Part shown: positions 1 to 8,134 of the stretch, in pieces
Position numbering within the stretch: position 1 is the stretch's first letter
Layout of the letters: each line of letters opens with the position of its first letter
Assembly (NCBI GenBank): GCA_016763315.1
Contig: JAESTZ010000094.1
Coordinates: forward strand, 1 to 37,139
From: Robiginitomaculum sp.
GTDB lineage: Bacteria; Pseudomonadota; Alphaproteobacteria; Caulobacterales; Maricaulaceae
DNA: 37,139 nucleotides
Reading direction: 5' to 3'
Translations under genes and position numbers: made by a program
Notes under the pieces: model-generated
Seen by the model: the letters and a program-made list of their open reading frames with translations, nothing else
What the model was told of the DNA's origin: nothing
Database searches by the model: none

Positions 1-182
1 ATGAGAAGGTTCTGGCTTTACGCGCTGTCACCTCGACCGATGGCATGACCGCCGATTATTTTCCGTTTCCGCATGACTTGTTAGGGCGCACTGCCACAAG
101 GATCATCAACGAAGTGCGCGGCATTAACCGCGTGGTCTATGACATAACCTCAAAACCTCCGGGCACCATCGAGTGGGAGTAG
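1..182 (+). CDS. guaA: GMP synthase, C-terminal end (partial)
   Basis: The reading frame with codons starting at base 3 is open to the TAG at 180-182. It encodes the last 59 residues of glutamine-hydrolysing GMP synthase, which converts XMP to GMP in purine synthesis. The family signature is clear: [12 protein letters not shown], then the basic stretch with [15 protein letters not shown], then the invariant C-terminal [10 protein letters not shown]. This part belongs to the C-terminal dimerisation domain, which contributes to XMP binding. The glutamine amidotransferase and PP-loop domains lie outside the window. Nothing abnormal is seen in the visible part. The next genes, a toxin-antitoxin pair, have their own promoter directly downstream. 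Confidence 0.95.
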   Translation, partial: EKVLALRAVTSTDGMTADYFPFPHDLLGRTATRIINEVRGINRVVYDITSKPPGTIEWE

Positions 183-205
183 GGTCACGAGTGGACTGGG
201 TGATA

Positions 206-234
206 TTGACAAATTAGCACAAAGTGACTATATT
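206..234 (+). promoter_or_regulatory. Near-consensus sigma-70-type promoter of the toxin-antitoxin operon
   Basis: TTGACA (206-211) is followed after exactly 17 bp by TATATT (229-234), about 25-30 bp ahead of the antitoxin start. It matches the -35 and -10 consensus almost perfectly. The direct repeats at 222-246 cover the -10 box, which fits antitoxin autorepression. Confidence 0.75.
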
Positions 235-246
235 AAGTGACTATAT
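222..246. repeat. Two tandem copies of AAGTGACTATAT, likely operator
   Basis: Identical 12-mers sit at 222-233 and 235-246, a 13-bp period that is a little over one helical turn. The first overlaps the -10 box at 229-234 and the second covers the presumed transcription start. Phd/YefM antitoxins bind short repeats in their own promoters, so these are the natural candidate operator. This is inference from position. Confidence 0.6.
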
Positions 247-258
247 CTAAGGCAGCGT

Positions 259-510
259 GTGATTATGTCAGAAAAAACCATAGGAATTGCAAAGTTTAAA
301 GCAACGTGTTTACGGGTAATTGATAGTATTTCCCAAGGTCGGGAGGCTATAACAATAACCAAGCGCGGGCATCCGGTGGCTGTTTTGATGCCGATTTCCA
401 ACGAAAAAAATACTAAGTCAATTTTTGGCCTATTTAAGGATATTCCTTTGCGATTTGACGATCCATTTGCACCGGCAACGGATATATCAGATTGGTTATC
501 CGAAGAATGA
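259..510 (+). CDS. Type II antitoxin, Phd/YefM family
   Basis: A small 81-83 residue protein. Residues 1-50 match the Phd/YefM fold: an IGIAKFKATCLRVID helix, then EAITITKRGHPVAVLMP, the conserved strand-turn-strand that forms the DNA-binding dimer. The acidic, proline-containing C-terminus (FDDPFAPATDISDWLSEE) is the usual flexible toxin-neutralising tail. The start is ambiguous. GTG at 259 has AAGG six bases upstream (249-252), while ATG at 265 is 12 bases from it. The stop overlaps the toxin start as ATGA (507-510), so the pair is probably translationally coupled. It should neutralise the PIN toxin and repress the operon through the repeats at 222-246. Confidence 0.88.
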   Translation: MIMSEKTIGIAKFKATCLRVIDSISQGREAITITKRGHPVAVLMPISNEKNTKSIFGLFKDIPLRFDDPFAPATDISDWLSEE

Positions 511-926
511 TACTTTTAGATACCCATGTTTTGATATGGGTTTTGCATGATAATGAACCTAAACGTCTTGGGTCACAGACGCGGGCGCTTATTGCAGATG
601 CTATGCAATCCGGGAATTTGGCTGTCTGCGCGATCACGCCATGGGAAATTGCCATGCTGGTTGAAAAAGGAAGATTGTCATTTGGCATAGACGTAACAGA
701 TTGGCTTAAAACAGCTTTGGATCCGACTTGCATTAAGCTGTTACCTATTGAGCCAGATATTGCAGTGGATAGCGTCAACCTGCCGAATTATCTCTACAAA
801 GATCCGGCAGATCGCTTGATTATTGCTACGGCACGGCATGCGGGCGCAAAATTACTTACTGCCGATCAGAAAATTCTTGATTACGGCGCGGCTGGATATT
901 TGGATGTGTTTAACGTTTCGAAGTGA
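507..926 (+). CDS. PIN-domain toxin, VapC family
   Basis: A 139-residue PIN-domain endoribonuclease. MILLDTHVLIWVL opens with the first acidic residue D5. E47 lies in ITPWEIAML, D99 and D102 in YKDPADRLIIATAR, and D120 in LLTADQKI. Together they supply the Mg-binding acidic cluster typical of VapC toxins, which cleave tRNA or rRNA. The ATG at 507 overlaps the antitoxin TGA (508-510); the in-frame region upstream of 507 lies inside the antitoxin gene and is not needed. All key acids are present, so the toxin looks intact. The exact RNA target cannot be read from the sequence. Confidence 0.9.
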   Translation: MILLDTHVLIWVLHDNEPKRLGSQTRALIADAMQSGNLAVCAITPWEIAMLVEKGRLSFGIDVTDWLKTALDPTCIKLLPIEPDIAVDSVNLPNYLYKDPADRLIIATARHAGAKLLTADQKILDYGAAGYLDVFNVSK

Positions 927-1006
927 TTGCAAGTGGTTTTGCTGTGCGTTGCGGCATGTGATGTGTTTTCATACAATAAAGACATTTGTTGCTATGGAGA
1001 ATTGAA

Positions 1007-1609
1007 ATGGCAAATAATACTGAAAACCAAGCATTCGCGGTGGATGTGAATAAATTACCTGATAATTGGCCAACTAATTTTCATAATGATGAGTTTTGGT
1101 CTGCCCTTGGGCGCACAATAGCAACATTCGGGGCGTTGGAGAATACTCTAGCTAAGGCCATTGCTTCGTTTTCAGGAACTATAAAATACGAAGAGGATGA
1201 AGTTGAACAAGAGTATGAAAAATGGAAACAAAAACTTGAAAAAGCTTTATCTGATCCTTTGGGGTCATTAATATCAGCATTCGAAAAAGAAGTTAAAAAT
1301 CATCCAGAAACGTGCATAAGTAATCCACATGATTTAATTGCCGATCTTCGTAAGGCCGTGAAACTAAGAAATGTATTGTGTCACGGGTTTTGGGGCAAGC
1401 CCGACAAAGATGGAAAAACCATTCCTTCCTTTTATACAAGAAGCCAGCCTGAAAAGAAACTGCAGGTTTTGGATACTCCTATCGACATCGAATATCTAGA
1501 GCAAACCCGAAAGCATGTGGTCGAGTTGATTTGTGCCGTTGTAACAACAGTGACCAGTATGGGGTACCAATTTCCTGGTTCCGATGGTCCTGGTGAACCT
1601 GTTTCCTAA
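1007..1609 (+). CDS. Uncharacterised helical protein with HEPN-like R-x4-H motif
   Basis: The protein has 200 residues from the ATG at 1007, which has a TGGAGA ribosome-binding site at 995-1000; the longer in-frame start is less likely. It is mainly helical with a charged central helix (residues 60-100). The sequence LRNVLCHGFW (120-129) contains R121 and H126, an R-x4-H arrangement like the catalytic motif of HEPN ribonucleases, in the usual setting of a helix that begins with an Arg-Asn pair. I do not recognise a named family. Its place directly after a PIN toxin suggests a defence or stress role, but that is inference. It could also be a non-catalytic HEPN-like protein. Confidence 0.6.
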   Translation: MANNTENQAFAVDVNKLPDNWPTNFHNDEFWSALGRTIATFGALENTLAKAIASFSGTIKYEEDEVEQEYEKWKQKLEKALSDPLGSLISAFEKEVKNHPETCISNPHDLIADLRKAVKLRNVLCHGFWGKPDKDGKTIPSFYTRSQPEKKLQVLDTPIDIEYLEQTRKHVVELICAVVTTVTSMGYQFPGSDGPGEPVS

Positions 1610-1692
1610 AATTCCCTCCAACTATTTTCGATGCCCTTTCGAGCGGTTTCTGCTATAGACTTGAAAAACATTCTGCTTCGTAGGAAAAGAAC

Positions 1693-2244
1693 ATGCAAAT
1701 TTTACAAATTGGACTGGCGTTGATGATCGGTATTCATCTGCTGCCGATGATTGCGCCGGTAAAAGCTGGTTTACAGGCTAAATTGGGGGCAAACGGTTAT
1801 AAGGGGTTGTTCTCGGTAATTTCCTTGGTCGGTTTTGCCTTGATTATCTGGGGTATGATTGTGGCATCAAATGTGCCGGTGTTTGAACCGCCGGTTTGGG
1901 CAAAACATTTGGCATTTCTTCTGGTGCCGATTGCGCTGATTTTGCTAGCATCTGCAAATATGAAGGGGCGTATCCGGGCAAAACTTCGTCATCCGATGAT
2001 GCTCGGGATTTTTATTTGGGCAGGCATGCACTTTGTAGCTAATGGCGATTTGGCAAGTTTTTGGCTGTTTGGCAGTTTCTTTGTTTATGCCTTGGTCAGC
2101 CTGATAGCCGGGTTTTTTGGAGCCAGTCAGGTCGAGTTTGAAGTTAATCCAAAACACGATTTTATGGCTATTATTGGTGGTTTGGTGATCTCCTTGGCAT
2201 TTGTATTTTTGCATCCGGTTCTATTTGGCGTACAGCTTTTCTAA
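1693..2244 (+). CDS. NnrU family inner-membrane protein
   Basis: A 183-residue integral membrane protein with about five or six hydrophobic segments. The family signature RHPMMLGIFIWAGMHFVANG (residues about 99-118) is clearly present, with the preceding basic loop (MKGRIRAKL). NnrU was named from denitrifiers, and related proteins are widespread in Alphaproteobacteria that do not denitrify. Members resemble isoprenylcysteine methyltransferase-like membrane proteins, and their biochemical function is not settled. The ribosome-binding site AGGA (1682-1685) is seven bases from the ATG. No nitrogen-oxide genes lie nearby in this window, so a denitrification role is not supported here. Confidence 0.85.
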   Translation: MQILQIGLALMIGIHLLPMIAPVKAGLQAKLGANGYKGLFSVISLVGFALIIWGMIVASNVPVFEPPVWAKHLAFLLVPIALILLASANMKGRIRAKLRHPMMLGIFIWAGMHFVANGDLASFWLFGSFFVYALVSLIAGFFGASQVEFEVNPKHDFMAIIGGLVISLAFVFLHPVLFGVQLF

Positions 2245-2326
2245 AATTTGCATCTAAATTCCTGCTTCACTGCATCATTATGCTAGAACCGAATTTATCG
2301 GTCGATGAGGAAACAGGAGAATAAAA

Positions 2327-2695
2327 ATGGAAGAAGTATTAGTACCTATAGCACTCTTTGCAATTGTTCCGGTAATTGTATTGATTGTATCGTTAAATGG
2401 TCGAAAACGTAATGCTGACTTGCAGGCAACTGTGCAAAAAGCTATCGAAAAGGGCGTGGAATTAACGCCGGAGACAATCAGGGCTCTTGGGGTGCGGGTA
2501 AAACCAAAAGACAGTGATTTACGCTCAGGGGTGATTTATGTGGCCGTTGCGCTTGCTTTTATCATTTTAGGTGTAAGCATCGAGCAAATGGCCGATGAAG
2601 ATGCCTTGCCGGTAATGCTGGGGATTGCTGCATTTCCCGGGCTGATTGGTTTGGCTTTGATCTTTATGCATTTTTTGCTTCAAGATAAAAAATAG
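2327..2695 (+). CDS. DUF6249-type small membrane protein
   Basis: A 122-residue membrane protein. An N-terminal hydrophobic segment (about 5-22) is followed by a cytoplasmic stretch, DLQATVQKAIEKGVELTPETI, and then two C-terminal hydrophobic segments (about 68-88 and 96-116). This order, with the 'IEKG...TPE' linker, is what I associate with DUF6249 proteins, which often sit beside ECF sigma factor genes. An AGGAGA ribosome-binding site precedes the ATG. The sigma factor starts 50 bp downstream in the same direction. No enzymatic motif is visible. It may be part of an envelope-stress sensing unit, but this rests on neighbourhood only. Confidence 0.7.
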   Translation: MEEVLVPIALFAIVPVIVLIVSLNGRKRNADLQATVQKAIEKGVELTPETIRALGVRVKPKDSDLRSGVIYVAVALAFIILGVSIEQMADEDALPVMLGIAAFPGLIGLALIFMHFLLQDKK

Positions 2696-2745
2696 ATAAG
2701 TCGTGCATCTTTGTTTTCACTTAATGCATTTGCATTGGATTTATC

Positions 2746-3297
2746 ATGCAAGCTTCTGATCTTGAATTAGTGGCGTTGGTCGTGGCTTCGCGCGACCAAC
2801 ATGCCTTTGGTCTTCTGGTCAAGCGCCATGAATTGTTAATCCGTAACATGATGCTACGTATGACTTCTAATCACGCATTGGCCGACGATCTGGCGCAAAA
2901 TGCCTTTTTACGAGCTTGGAATAAAATAGATAGTTTTAGCGGCAAGGGCACGTTTAAGGGCTGGTTGTGCCGCATCGCTTACACAGAGTTTTTGCAAAGT
3001 TACCGCAAGCGAAAATCTACTGCCAAGACTATGGAAAAATTCAAAGCCCACAATGAAGTTATAGTCGGACAACGTGCGAATTGGGATAATGGCGATGCGA
3101 TGGATATTGATTACGCCTTAAGTAAATTATCAGAAATCGAGCGAAATTTAATTGTGCTTTGTTATTCAACCGGGCTGACTAATGATGAGGCGGCAAATGT
3201 TAGTGGATTGCCGGTTGGAACGGTAAAGTCGCATATTAAACGTGGTAAAGAAAAAATGCGAAATATGTTGATGACAAAAGAAGCGGTGGTAAGGTGA
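2746..3297 (+). CDS. ECF-type RNA polymerase sigma factor
   Basis: A 183-residue sigma-70 family protein of ECF type. Region 2 spans about residues 18-85, with HALADDLAQNAFLRAWNKID and FKGWLCRIAYTEFLQSYRK as the core-binding and -10-recognition parts. Region 4 spans about 122-175, with LSEIERNLIVLCYSTGLTN followed by the helix-turn-helix AANVSGLPVGTVKSHIKRGK. Its stop overlaps an ATG of the next gene (TGATG, 3295-3299), so the two are probably co-translated. That gene is a candidate anti-sigma factor. The target promoters cannot be deduced from this window. Confidence 0.92.
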   Translation: MQASDLELVALVVASRDQHAFGLLVKRHELLIRNMMLRMTSNHALADDLAQNAFLRAWNKIDSFSGKGTFKGWLCRIAYTEFLQSYRKRKSTAKTMEKFKAHNEVIVGQRANWDNGDAMDIDYALSKLSEIERNLIVLCYSTGLTNDEAANVSGLPVGTVKSHIKRGKEKMRNMLMTKEAVVR

Positions 3298-3302
3298 TGA
3301 CT

Positions 3303-3626
3303 ATGGACGGTTCATTTGATGATAAGCTAAAAGCTGCTTTTTCCAAAGCCGATGCGCAGACTATAAATTCAACAGAGTTTGTTGATGGTGTGGTTGAAAA
3401 GCTTGATCGTTTTAACCGGCAGCGGTTAATTATTCTTGGTGGCGCGGCTTCTATTGGTTCGTTAATCGCCGCCAGCCAGTTACAACGCCTTACTACCGAA
3501 TTTCAATTTGAAACCGGACTAATAGCAGAGTTGTTTGCTGTATTTCCTCCAGAAGTAATAGTTAGCATGGCTTTGGCGTTGATTATGACCGGATTTGGAT
3601 ATCTTCTTCCTGCAAACAATCGGTAA
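3303..3626 (+). CDS. Small two-TM protein coupled to the sigma factor, possible anti-sigma factor
   Basis: A protein of about 107 residues. A charged cytoplasmic N-terminus (about residues 1-38, with FDDKLKAAFSKADAQT and FVDGVVEKLDR) precedes two hydrophobic segments (about 43-60 and 85-103). The start at 3303 has AAGG (3291-3294) eight bases away; an ATG at 3297 overlaps the sigma stop but is too close to that site. I see no zinc-binding H-x3-C-x2-C motif of ZAS anti-sigma factors. Its role as anti-sigma is inferred only from coupling to the ECF gene and from its membrane topology. Confidence 0.6.
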   Translation: MDGSFDDKLKAAFSKADAQTINSTEFVDGVVEKLDRFNRQRLIILGGAASIGSLIAASQLQRLTTEFQFETGLIAELFAVFPPEVIVSMALALIMTGFGYLLPANNR

Positions 3627-3679
3627 ACATTTATTTTTGCGGGTTGCAGCAAAACAGCAACAAAGGTAGTGTCCGCCGC

Positions 3680-3697
3680 CGGTGCTTATTAGCACTG
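3680..3697 (+). terminator. Possible terminator hairpin after the sigma-factor operon
   Basis: A 7-bp stem (CGGTGCT / AGCACTG, one G-T pair) with a TATT loop lies between the small membrane gene and the TPR gene. The following bases GTTAGTTT are only weakly T-rich, so termination would be modest at best. Confidence 0.35.
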
Positions 3698-3731
3698 GTT
3701 AGTTTATGAATTTATAGCGGAAACCATTATA

Positions 3732-4454
3732 GTGTCAGATGTTTTTAACGAAGTAGATGAGGAATTACGCAAAGAGGTGGCAAACCGCCTGTTTCGCAAA
3801 TTCTTGCCGTTGATTATTATTGTTGTTGTTTTAATAGTTGGCGGGGTTGCCGGTTATCAAGCGAATGATTGGTGGCAAACAAAACAAAAGTCGGAAGCTG
3901 CCGAAGCATATACATCGGCTGCTAAATTGCTTGAAGAAGGCAATTATCAAGAGGCACTGATAGCATTTCGAGACTTTGCGGCAACCGGACCTAAAGGCTA
4001 TGCTGCATTATCCAAGATGCAGGCTGCTATTGCTACTATGAAAATGGGAAAGAATATAGAAGCAGCCACTTTGTTCACCGAAGCGGCGAAGGATATGGAT
4101 GATCCTCTGTTTTCTGACTTGGCAACCATAAAATCTGTAATGATCGTGTTTGACCTTTTGACATTGACCGACCTGGAAGCAAAATTATCCAAGGTGTCGG
4201 GTGCAGGGCGCCCTTACCGGAGCATGGCTCGGGAGTTACTGGCTTTTAAGGCTATGGAAGATGGTGATCTGGATCGGGCGCGTGAGGAGTTTACTTTACT
4301 GTCATTTTCCCTTGATGCGCCTTCTGGAACTGCTCAACGGGCGAAAATGGCTCTTTCTTTGTTGGGGCCGGCTCCTGCGAAAGTTAAGCCGGAACCAATC
4401 ATTATTCCTGAACCTGATCTGACACCGGATAACACTCTTGAGGACACCAACTAA
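3732..4454 (+). CDS. YfgM-like TPR membrane protein
   Basis: A 240-residue protein. A short basic cytoplasmic N-terminus is followed by one transmembrane helix (about residues 26-46, FLPLIIIVVVLIVGGVAGYQ) and then a periplasmic TPR-like helical region (AAKLLEEGNYQEALIAFRDFA, then AATLFTEAAKDM). The C-terminus is proline- and acid-rich. This architecture matches YfgM, an ancillary protein of the Sec translocon/periplasmic chaperone network, which commonly stands next to bamB and der as it does here. Translation starts at a GTG with GGAA upstream. The stop TAA shares its last base with the bamB ATG (4454), indicating coupling. No truncation is seen. Confidence 0.85.
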   Translation: MSDVFNEVDEELRKEVANRLFRKFLPLIIIVVVLIVGGVAGYQANDWWQTKQKSEAAEAYTSAAKLLEEGNYQEALIAFRDFAATGPKGYAALSKMQAAIATMKMGKNIEAATLFTEAAKDMDDPLFSDLATIKSVMIVFDLLTLTDLEAKLSKVSGAGRPYRSMARELLAFKAMEDGDLDRAREEFTLLSFSLDAPSGTAQRAKMALSLLGPAPAKVKPEPIIIPEPDLTPDNTLEDTN

Positions 4455-5896
4455 TGATGCGTATTTTTTTGTTTATTTCTATTATCGTTTTTGGGCTTAG
4501 TGGTTGTGCAACTATAGACCGAGCTAGAAGTATTTTGCCGTTTCAAGAAAGTGACGAAGCAAAGCAGTTGCGCGAGCAGGGTATTACACCGGACGAGGAA
4601 AAACGCATTTCCATTTTGTTGTTCGAGCAAAGCCTCACTCCTGATGCAGATGTTGCCGGATCACTGATTACTTTGCCAGGTTCGTATATGAATGATGACT
4701 GGTCACAAACCGGAGCGTTTCCAAGCCATGCTCCACAGCATTTACAAGCAACAACATCTCTGACTTTGAAATGGAAACGCAGAGCCGGGAGGGGGTCAAA
4801 TAGTAAAGGTAGAGTTATGGCGCCGCCGGTTATCGCCGGCAACCAAATGTATGTCATGGATTCAAAAGGCGCGGTTCGGGCGTTGAATATTGAGACCGGG
4901 AAGACGATCTGGACAAAGAAACTAAAAGCCTATGAACAAAAGCCTGACAAACAAGACAGGCAGGCAATATATGCCGGCGGGTTTAGAGGCTTTGCTGATA
5001 AATTGCGTAATCGCTCCAAAGAAGGGTATGGCGGTGGTTTGGTCGTATCCGCCGGGCGATTGTATGTTTCGTCAGGCTTTAGTTATGTCATTGCTTTGGA
5101 CGTAAATAGCGGCGAAGAAATTTGGCGGACATCTACTCCTACACCATTACATGGGGCACCGACACTTTCGGACGGTCGATTATTTGTTGTTTCGCAAGAT
5201 AGCGAGTTATTCGCTATTGATGCCAATGATGGCCAAATAATCTGGAGTTTTCAGGGCATAGTAGAGTCGGCTAGCATGCTGTCATCAAGTGCTTCTGCTG
5301 TATATGGGGAGATAGTAATTGCACCGTTTTCATCTGGTGAGTTAGGAGCTTTTCGGGTTCAAAACGGACGTTCAATATGGGATGATGCTTTGACTCGCTC
5401 ATCAGGCTTGACCGCATTGTCAGAGTTAAATGATATTGCTGCCAGTCCGGTGGTTTTTGATAATACGGTTTATGCAATTTCTCATTCAGGTATTCTGGCT
5501 GCGATAGATCTTCGCACAGGGCAACGATTGTGGTCAAAGCAGGTTGGCGGCATTCACATGCCTTGGATCGCAGGTAACACTATATTTGTGGTTAGTAATG
5601 ATGGCGAGGTAGCCGCAATTTCGCGCAAGGACGGTAAGGTTATCTGGGTTAAACAGATGCGTGTTTTCAAAAATGAAAAGAAACGTAAGAAGCGAATTGC
5701 TTGGGCCGGTCCCATCTTGGCAAGTGGTCATTTAATAATGGCCTCGTCACGTGGCGATGTTGTACTGTTATCGCCACAGACCGGAGAAATTGTGCAGGAA
5801 GTTAAGTTCAGAGATAAGTTCTTCATTACTCCGGTAGTAGCCGGTGGTGTAGCCTATCTGGTTTCGGATAGTGCAAAGGTATATGCGCTGCATTAG
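4454..5896 (+). CDS. bamB: Outer-membrane assembly lipoprotein BamB (PQQ-like beta-propeller)
   Basis: A 480-residue lipoprotein. The signal peptide ends in the lipobox LSGC, with the lipidated Cys at 18 of the first ATG frame. The mature part carries repeated PQQ-type blades: DSKGAVRALNIETGKTIW, DVNSGEEIWRTSTPTPLHG, DANDGQIIWSFQG, DLRTGQRLWSKQVGG and RKDGKVIWVKQM. BamB scaffolds the BAM complex that inserts beta-barrels into the outer membrane. The protein is longer than the roughly 390-residue E. coli homologue; the extra length is an N-terminal linker and loops between blades. It lies between yfgM-like and der, the order also known from gammaproteobacteria. Two adjacent ATG codons (4454, 4457) are possible starts. 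Confidence 0.9.
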   Translation: MMRIFLFISIIVFGLSGCATIDRARSILPFQESDEAKQLREQGITPDEEKRISILLFEQSLTPDADVAGSLITLPGSYMNDDWSQTGAFPSHAPQHLQATTSLTLKWKRRAGRGSNSKGRVMAPPVIAGNQMYVMDSKGAVRALNIETGKTIWTKKLKAYEQKPDKQDRQAIYAGGFRGFADKLRNRSKEGYGGGLVVSAGRLYVSSGFSYVIALDVNSGEEIWRTSTPTPLHGAPTLSDGRLFVVSQDSELFAIDANDGQIIWSFQGIVESASMLSSSASAVYGEIVIAPFSSGELGAFRVQNGRSIWDDALTRSSGLTALSELNDIAASPVVFDNTVYAISHSGILAAIDLRTGQRLWSKQVGGIHMPWIAGNTIFVVSNDGEVAAISRKDGKVIWVKQMRVFKNEKKRKKRIAWAGPILASGHLIMASSRGDVVLLSPQTGEIVQEVKFRDKFFITPVVAGGVAYLVSDSAKVYALH

Positions 5897-5976
5897 TAGA
5901 CTTAAAACTTAAATTAAATCCTTGGTGTTTTGCCAAAACCGGTTATAAAACCCGACAATTAAGGAGAAGCCTGTAA

Positions 5977-7356
5977 ATGTCTATGCGGCTGGTGATTGTC
6001 GGGCGACCGAATGTAGGTAAATCAACTTTGTTTAACCGACTTGCCGGGCGCAAGTTGGCGATCGTCCATGATCAACCCGGAGTTACCAGAGACCGCCGTG
6101 AAGGACACGGAAGATTTGGGGGCATTGATCTTGCTCTTGTTGACACGGCAGGCTTTGAAACCGCAAAAAGCGGTATGGAAGCCGATATGCGAGAACAAAC
6201 TCTGTCCGCTGTTGCTAATGCCGATGTTTGTTTATTTATTATTGATGCCAGAACAGCGCTAACCCCATTAGACGAGACATTCGCTAACCTGCTAAGAAAA
6301 TCCGGTAGACCCGTTGTGATTGCGGCAAACAAGGCAGAAGGCATTGCTGATTGGATCGGTGTATTAGAGGGGTTTTCTTTGGGCTTTGGAGAGCCTGTAG
6401 CTGTTTCTGCCGAACATAATCAGGGTATGGGCGAGCTGTTTGAGGCACTAGCAGAAAAAGTTGATCTTGATAGCCTTGATGATGAGCATGTTGAGAAAAG
6501 TGGCGATGCCCCTTTGCGTATTGCTGTTGTCGGGAGACCGAATGCCGGTAAATCAACCTTGATCAATTCGCTTATTGGTGATGATCGACTTATTACCGGG
6601 CCAGAAGCAGGAATTACCCGGGATTCTATCGAAGTTGATTGGTCTTGGGACGGTCGTAAGGTTCGCCTTGCCGATACTGCCGGCATGCGCAAAAAAGCCA
6701 AAGTCGATAAGGGGCTGGAGAAGCTCTCGGTTAATGACAGTCTTCACGCTATTCGCTTTGCCGAAGTTGTTGTTGTTGTTGTTGATGCGTTGATGGCTTT
6801 TGACAAACAAGATCTACAAATAGCTGATCTGGCCGAACGCGAAGGCCGGGCGGTGGTAATAGTCGTCAGTAAATGGGATCTGGTGGCAGAAAAGCAGAAA
6901 AAACTAGCCGAATTGAAAAAAAGCTTAATGTACGCATTGCCGCAAATGCGCGGAATTCCACTGGTTGCCCTGTCGAGCACTACCGGCAAAGGGCTGGATT
7001 TATTGATGCCGGCAATTTTGGAAGTTTATAAAGACTGGAATGCTTTGGTTAAAACCCGTGACCTGAATGACTGGCTGCAACACCGGGTTTCCCGTCACCC
7101 GCCACCTGCGGTTCAGGGACGGCGAATTAAACCTAGATATTTAACCCAGACCAAAACCCGTCCACCTACTTTTGTGTTGATGTGTAGTCGGGCTAAATAT
7201 TTGCCAATGTCATACAAACGCTTCCTGATAAATGGTTTGCGCGATGATTTCGAGCTTAGCGCAACGCCTATCCGTTTCATCGTTAAAGCCGGTAAGAACC
7301 CGTATGTTGATGGTCAACGCGGTGGGCAGGAAAAACCTAAGTCAAAGAGGCGCTAA
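5977..7356 (+). CDS. der: Ribosome-assembly GTPase Der (EngA)
   Basis: A 459-residue double-GTPase essential for 50S maturation. G domain 1 has GRPNVGKST (9-17), DTAG (56-59) and NKAE (118-121). G domain 2 has GRPNAGKST (186-194), DTAGMRKK (233-240) and SKWD (298-301). A KH-like domain (about 350-440) follows, then a basic tail (GGQEKPKSKRR) for rRNA contact. AAGGAG lies about ten bases before the ATG. The first domain has NKxE instead of NKxD, a variant I know from other alphaproteobacterial Der proteins, so it is not a defect. The gene converges on the SDR gene with only 28 bp between stop codons. Confidence 0.97.
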   Translation: MSMRLVIVGRPNVGKSTLFNRLAGRKLAIVHDQPGVTRDRREGHGRFGGIDLALVDTAGFETAKSGMEADMREQTLSAVANADVCLFIIDARTALTPLDETFANLLRKSGRPVVIAANKAEGIADWIGVLEGFSLGFGEPVAVSAEHNQGMGELFEALAEKVDLDSLDDEHVEKSGDAPLRIAVVGRPNAGKSTLINSLIGDDRLITGPEAGITRDSIEVDWSWDGRKVRLADTAGMRKKAKVDKGLEKLSVNDSLHAIRFAEVVVVVVDALMAFDKQDLQIADLAEREGRAVVIVVSKWDLVAEKQKKLAELKKSLMYALPQMRGIPLVALSSTTGKGLDLLMPAILEVYKDWNALVKTRDLNDWLQHRVSRHPPPAVQGRRIKPRYLTQTKTRPPTFVLMCSRAKYLPMSYKRFLINGLRDDFELSATPIRFIVKAGKNPYVDGQRGGQEKPKSKRR

Positions 7357-7384
7357 TACTGTTGTCTGTTGCCGCTGATTTTTT

Positions 7385-8122
7385 TTAAGACTTCTTAGCC
7401 CAATCGCTCCATTGTATTGTTTCCATGTGTAGTTGATTTGTCGGCAATGCCAGCTCGACAAATAATGGCGCAATGTCTTCTGGAGCAGGTAGTGTCGTTG
7501 GATCTTCACCGGGCATGGCCTTGGCTCGCATGGCGGTAGCAACGGGGCCGGGGGATATTAAATTAACCCGGATAGAGGATTGCGATATTTCTTTGGCGTA
7601 ACATTCGGCAATAGTATCAAGTGCCGATTTACTGGCAGCGTATAACGCCCAATAGGCGTTGCGTGAATTGGCAACAGACGAAGTTACAAATATTACCCGA
7701 CCGGCATCGGAAGCCCGTAATAACGGATCAAAAGAGCGGATTAATCGCCAATTTGCTGTGACATTGATTTTCATCACTCTTTCGAACAGTTTTGGATCAA
7801 TGTGTGGCACAGGCGATATGGAACCTAACATTGCAGCATTGCCCACAAGAATATCAAGCTTGCCCCAACGCTCTGCCACCACTCCGCCCAAGCGGTCAAT
7901 TCCGTCAAGGTCTTCCAGATCCGCCGTGATCAAAGAGCAACTGCCCCCTACGGCTTTGATTTCATCATCAAGCTCTTCCAGGCCGCCTTGGGTGCGTGCT
8001 AGCGCCAAGACGTGCGCGCCGGCCTCGGCTAGCGCTAATGCTGCACTGCGGCCAATGCCTCGTGATGCGCCGGTAACAAGTGCAATGCGTCCGTTAAGTG
8101 GTCGGGAATTAGAATTAGTCAT
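7385..8122 (-). CDS. SDR family NAD(P)-dependent oxidoreductase
   Basis: A 245-residue classical short-chain dehydrogenase. It has the nucleotide-binding TGASRGIG (17-24), a GNAA variant of the NNAG motif (94-97), the catalytic serine in FVTSSVAN (148-149), and Y161 and K165 in LYAASKSALD. N120 in VMKINV completes the tetrad. The substrate is not determined by the sequence. It begins 12 bp after the purF stop on the same strand, and this gene pairing recurs in Alphaproteobacteria, so it is probably the last gene of the radA-cvpA-purF operon. Related proteins are annotated YciK-like. All catalytic residues are present. Confidence 0.88.
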   Translation of the reverse strand: MTNSNSRPLNGRIALVTGASRGIGRSAALALAEAGAHVLALARTQGGLEELDDEIKAVGGSCSLITADLEDLDGIDRLGGVVAERWGKLDILVGNAAMLGSISPVPHIDPKLFERVMKINVTANWRLIRSFDPLLRASDAGRVIFVTSSVANSRNAYWALYAASKSALDTIAECYAKEISQSSIRVNLISPGPVATAMRAKAMPGEDPTTLPAPEDIAPLFVELALPTNQLHMETIQWSDWAKKS

Positions 8123-8134
8123 AATTTTAAGTTT

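Noticed and set aside
6328-6339. NKAE instead of NKxD in the first Der GTPase domain
   Set aside because: This variant is known to me from other alphaproteobacterial Der proteins, so it is not a defect.
6768-6786. GTT trinucleotide run, microsatellite-like
   Set aside because: It encodes the Val-rich beta-strand EVVVVVVDA of Der G domain 2, which is normal for this family.
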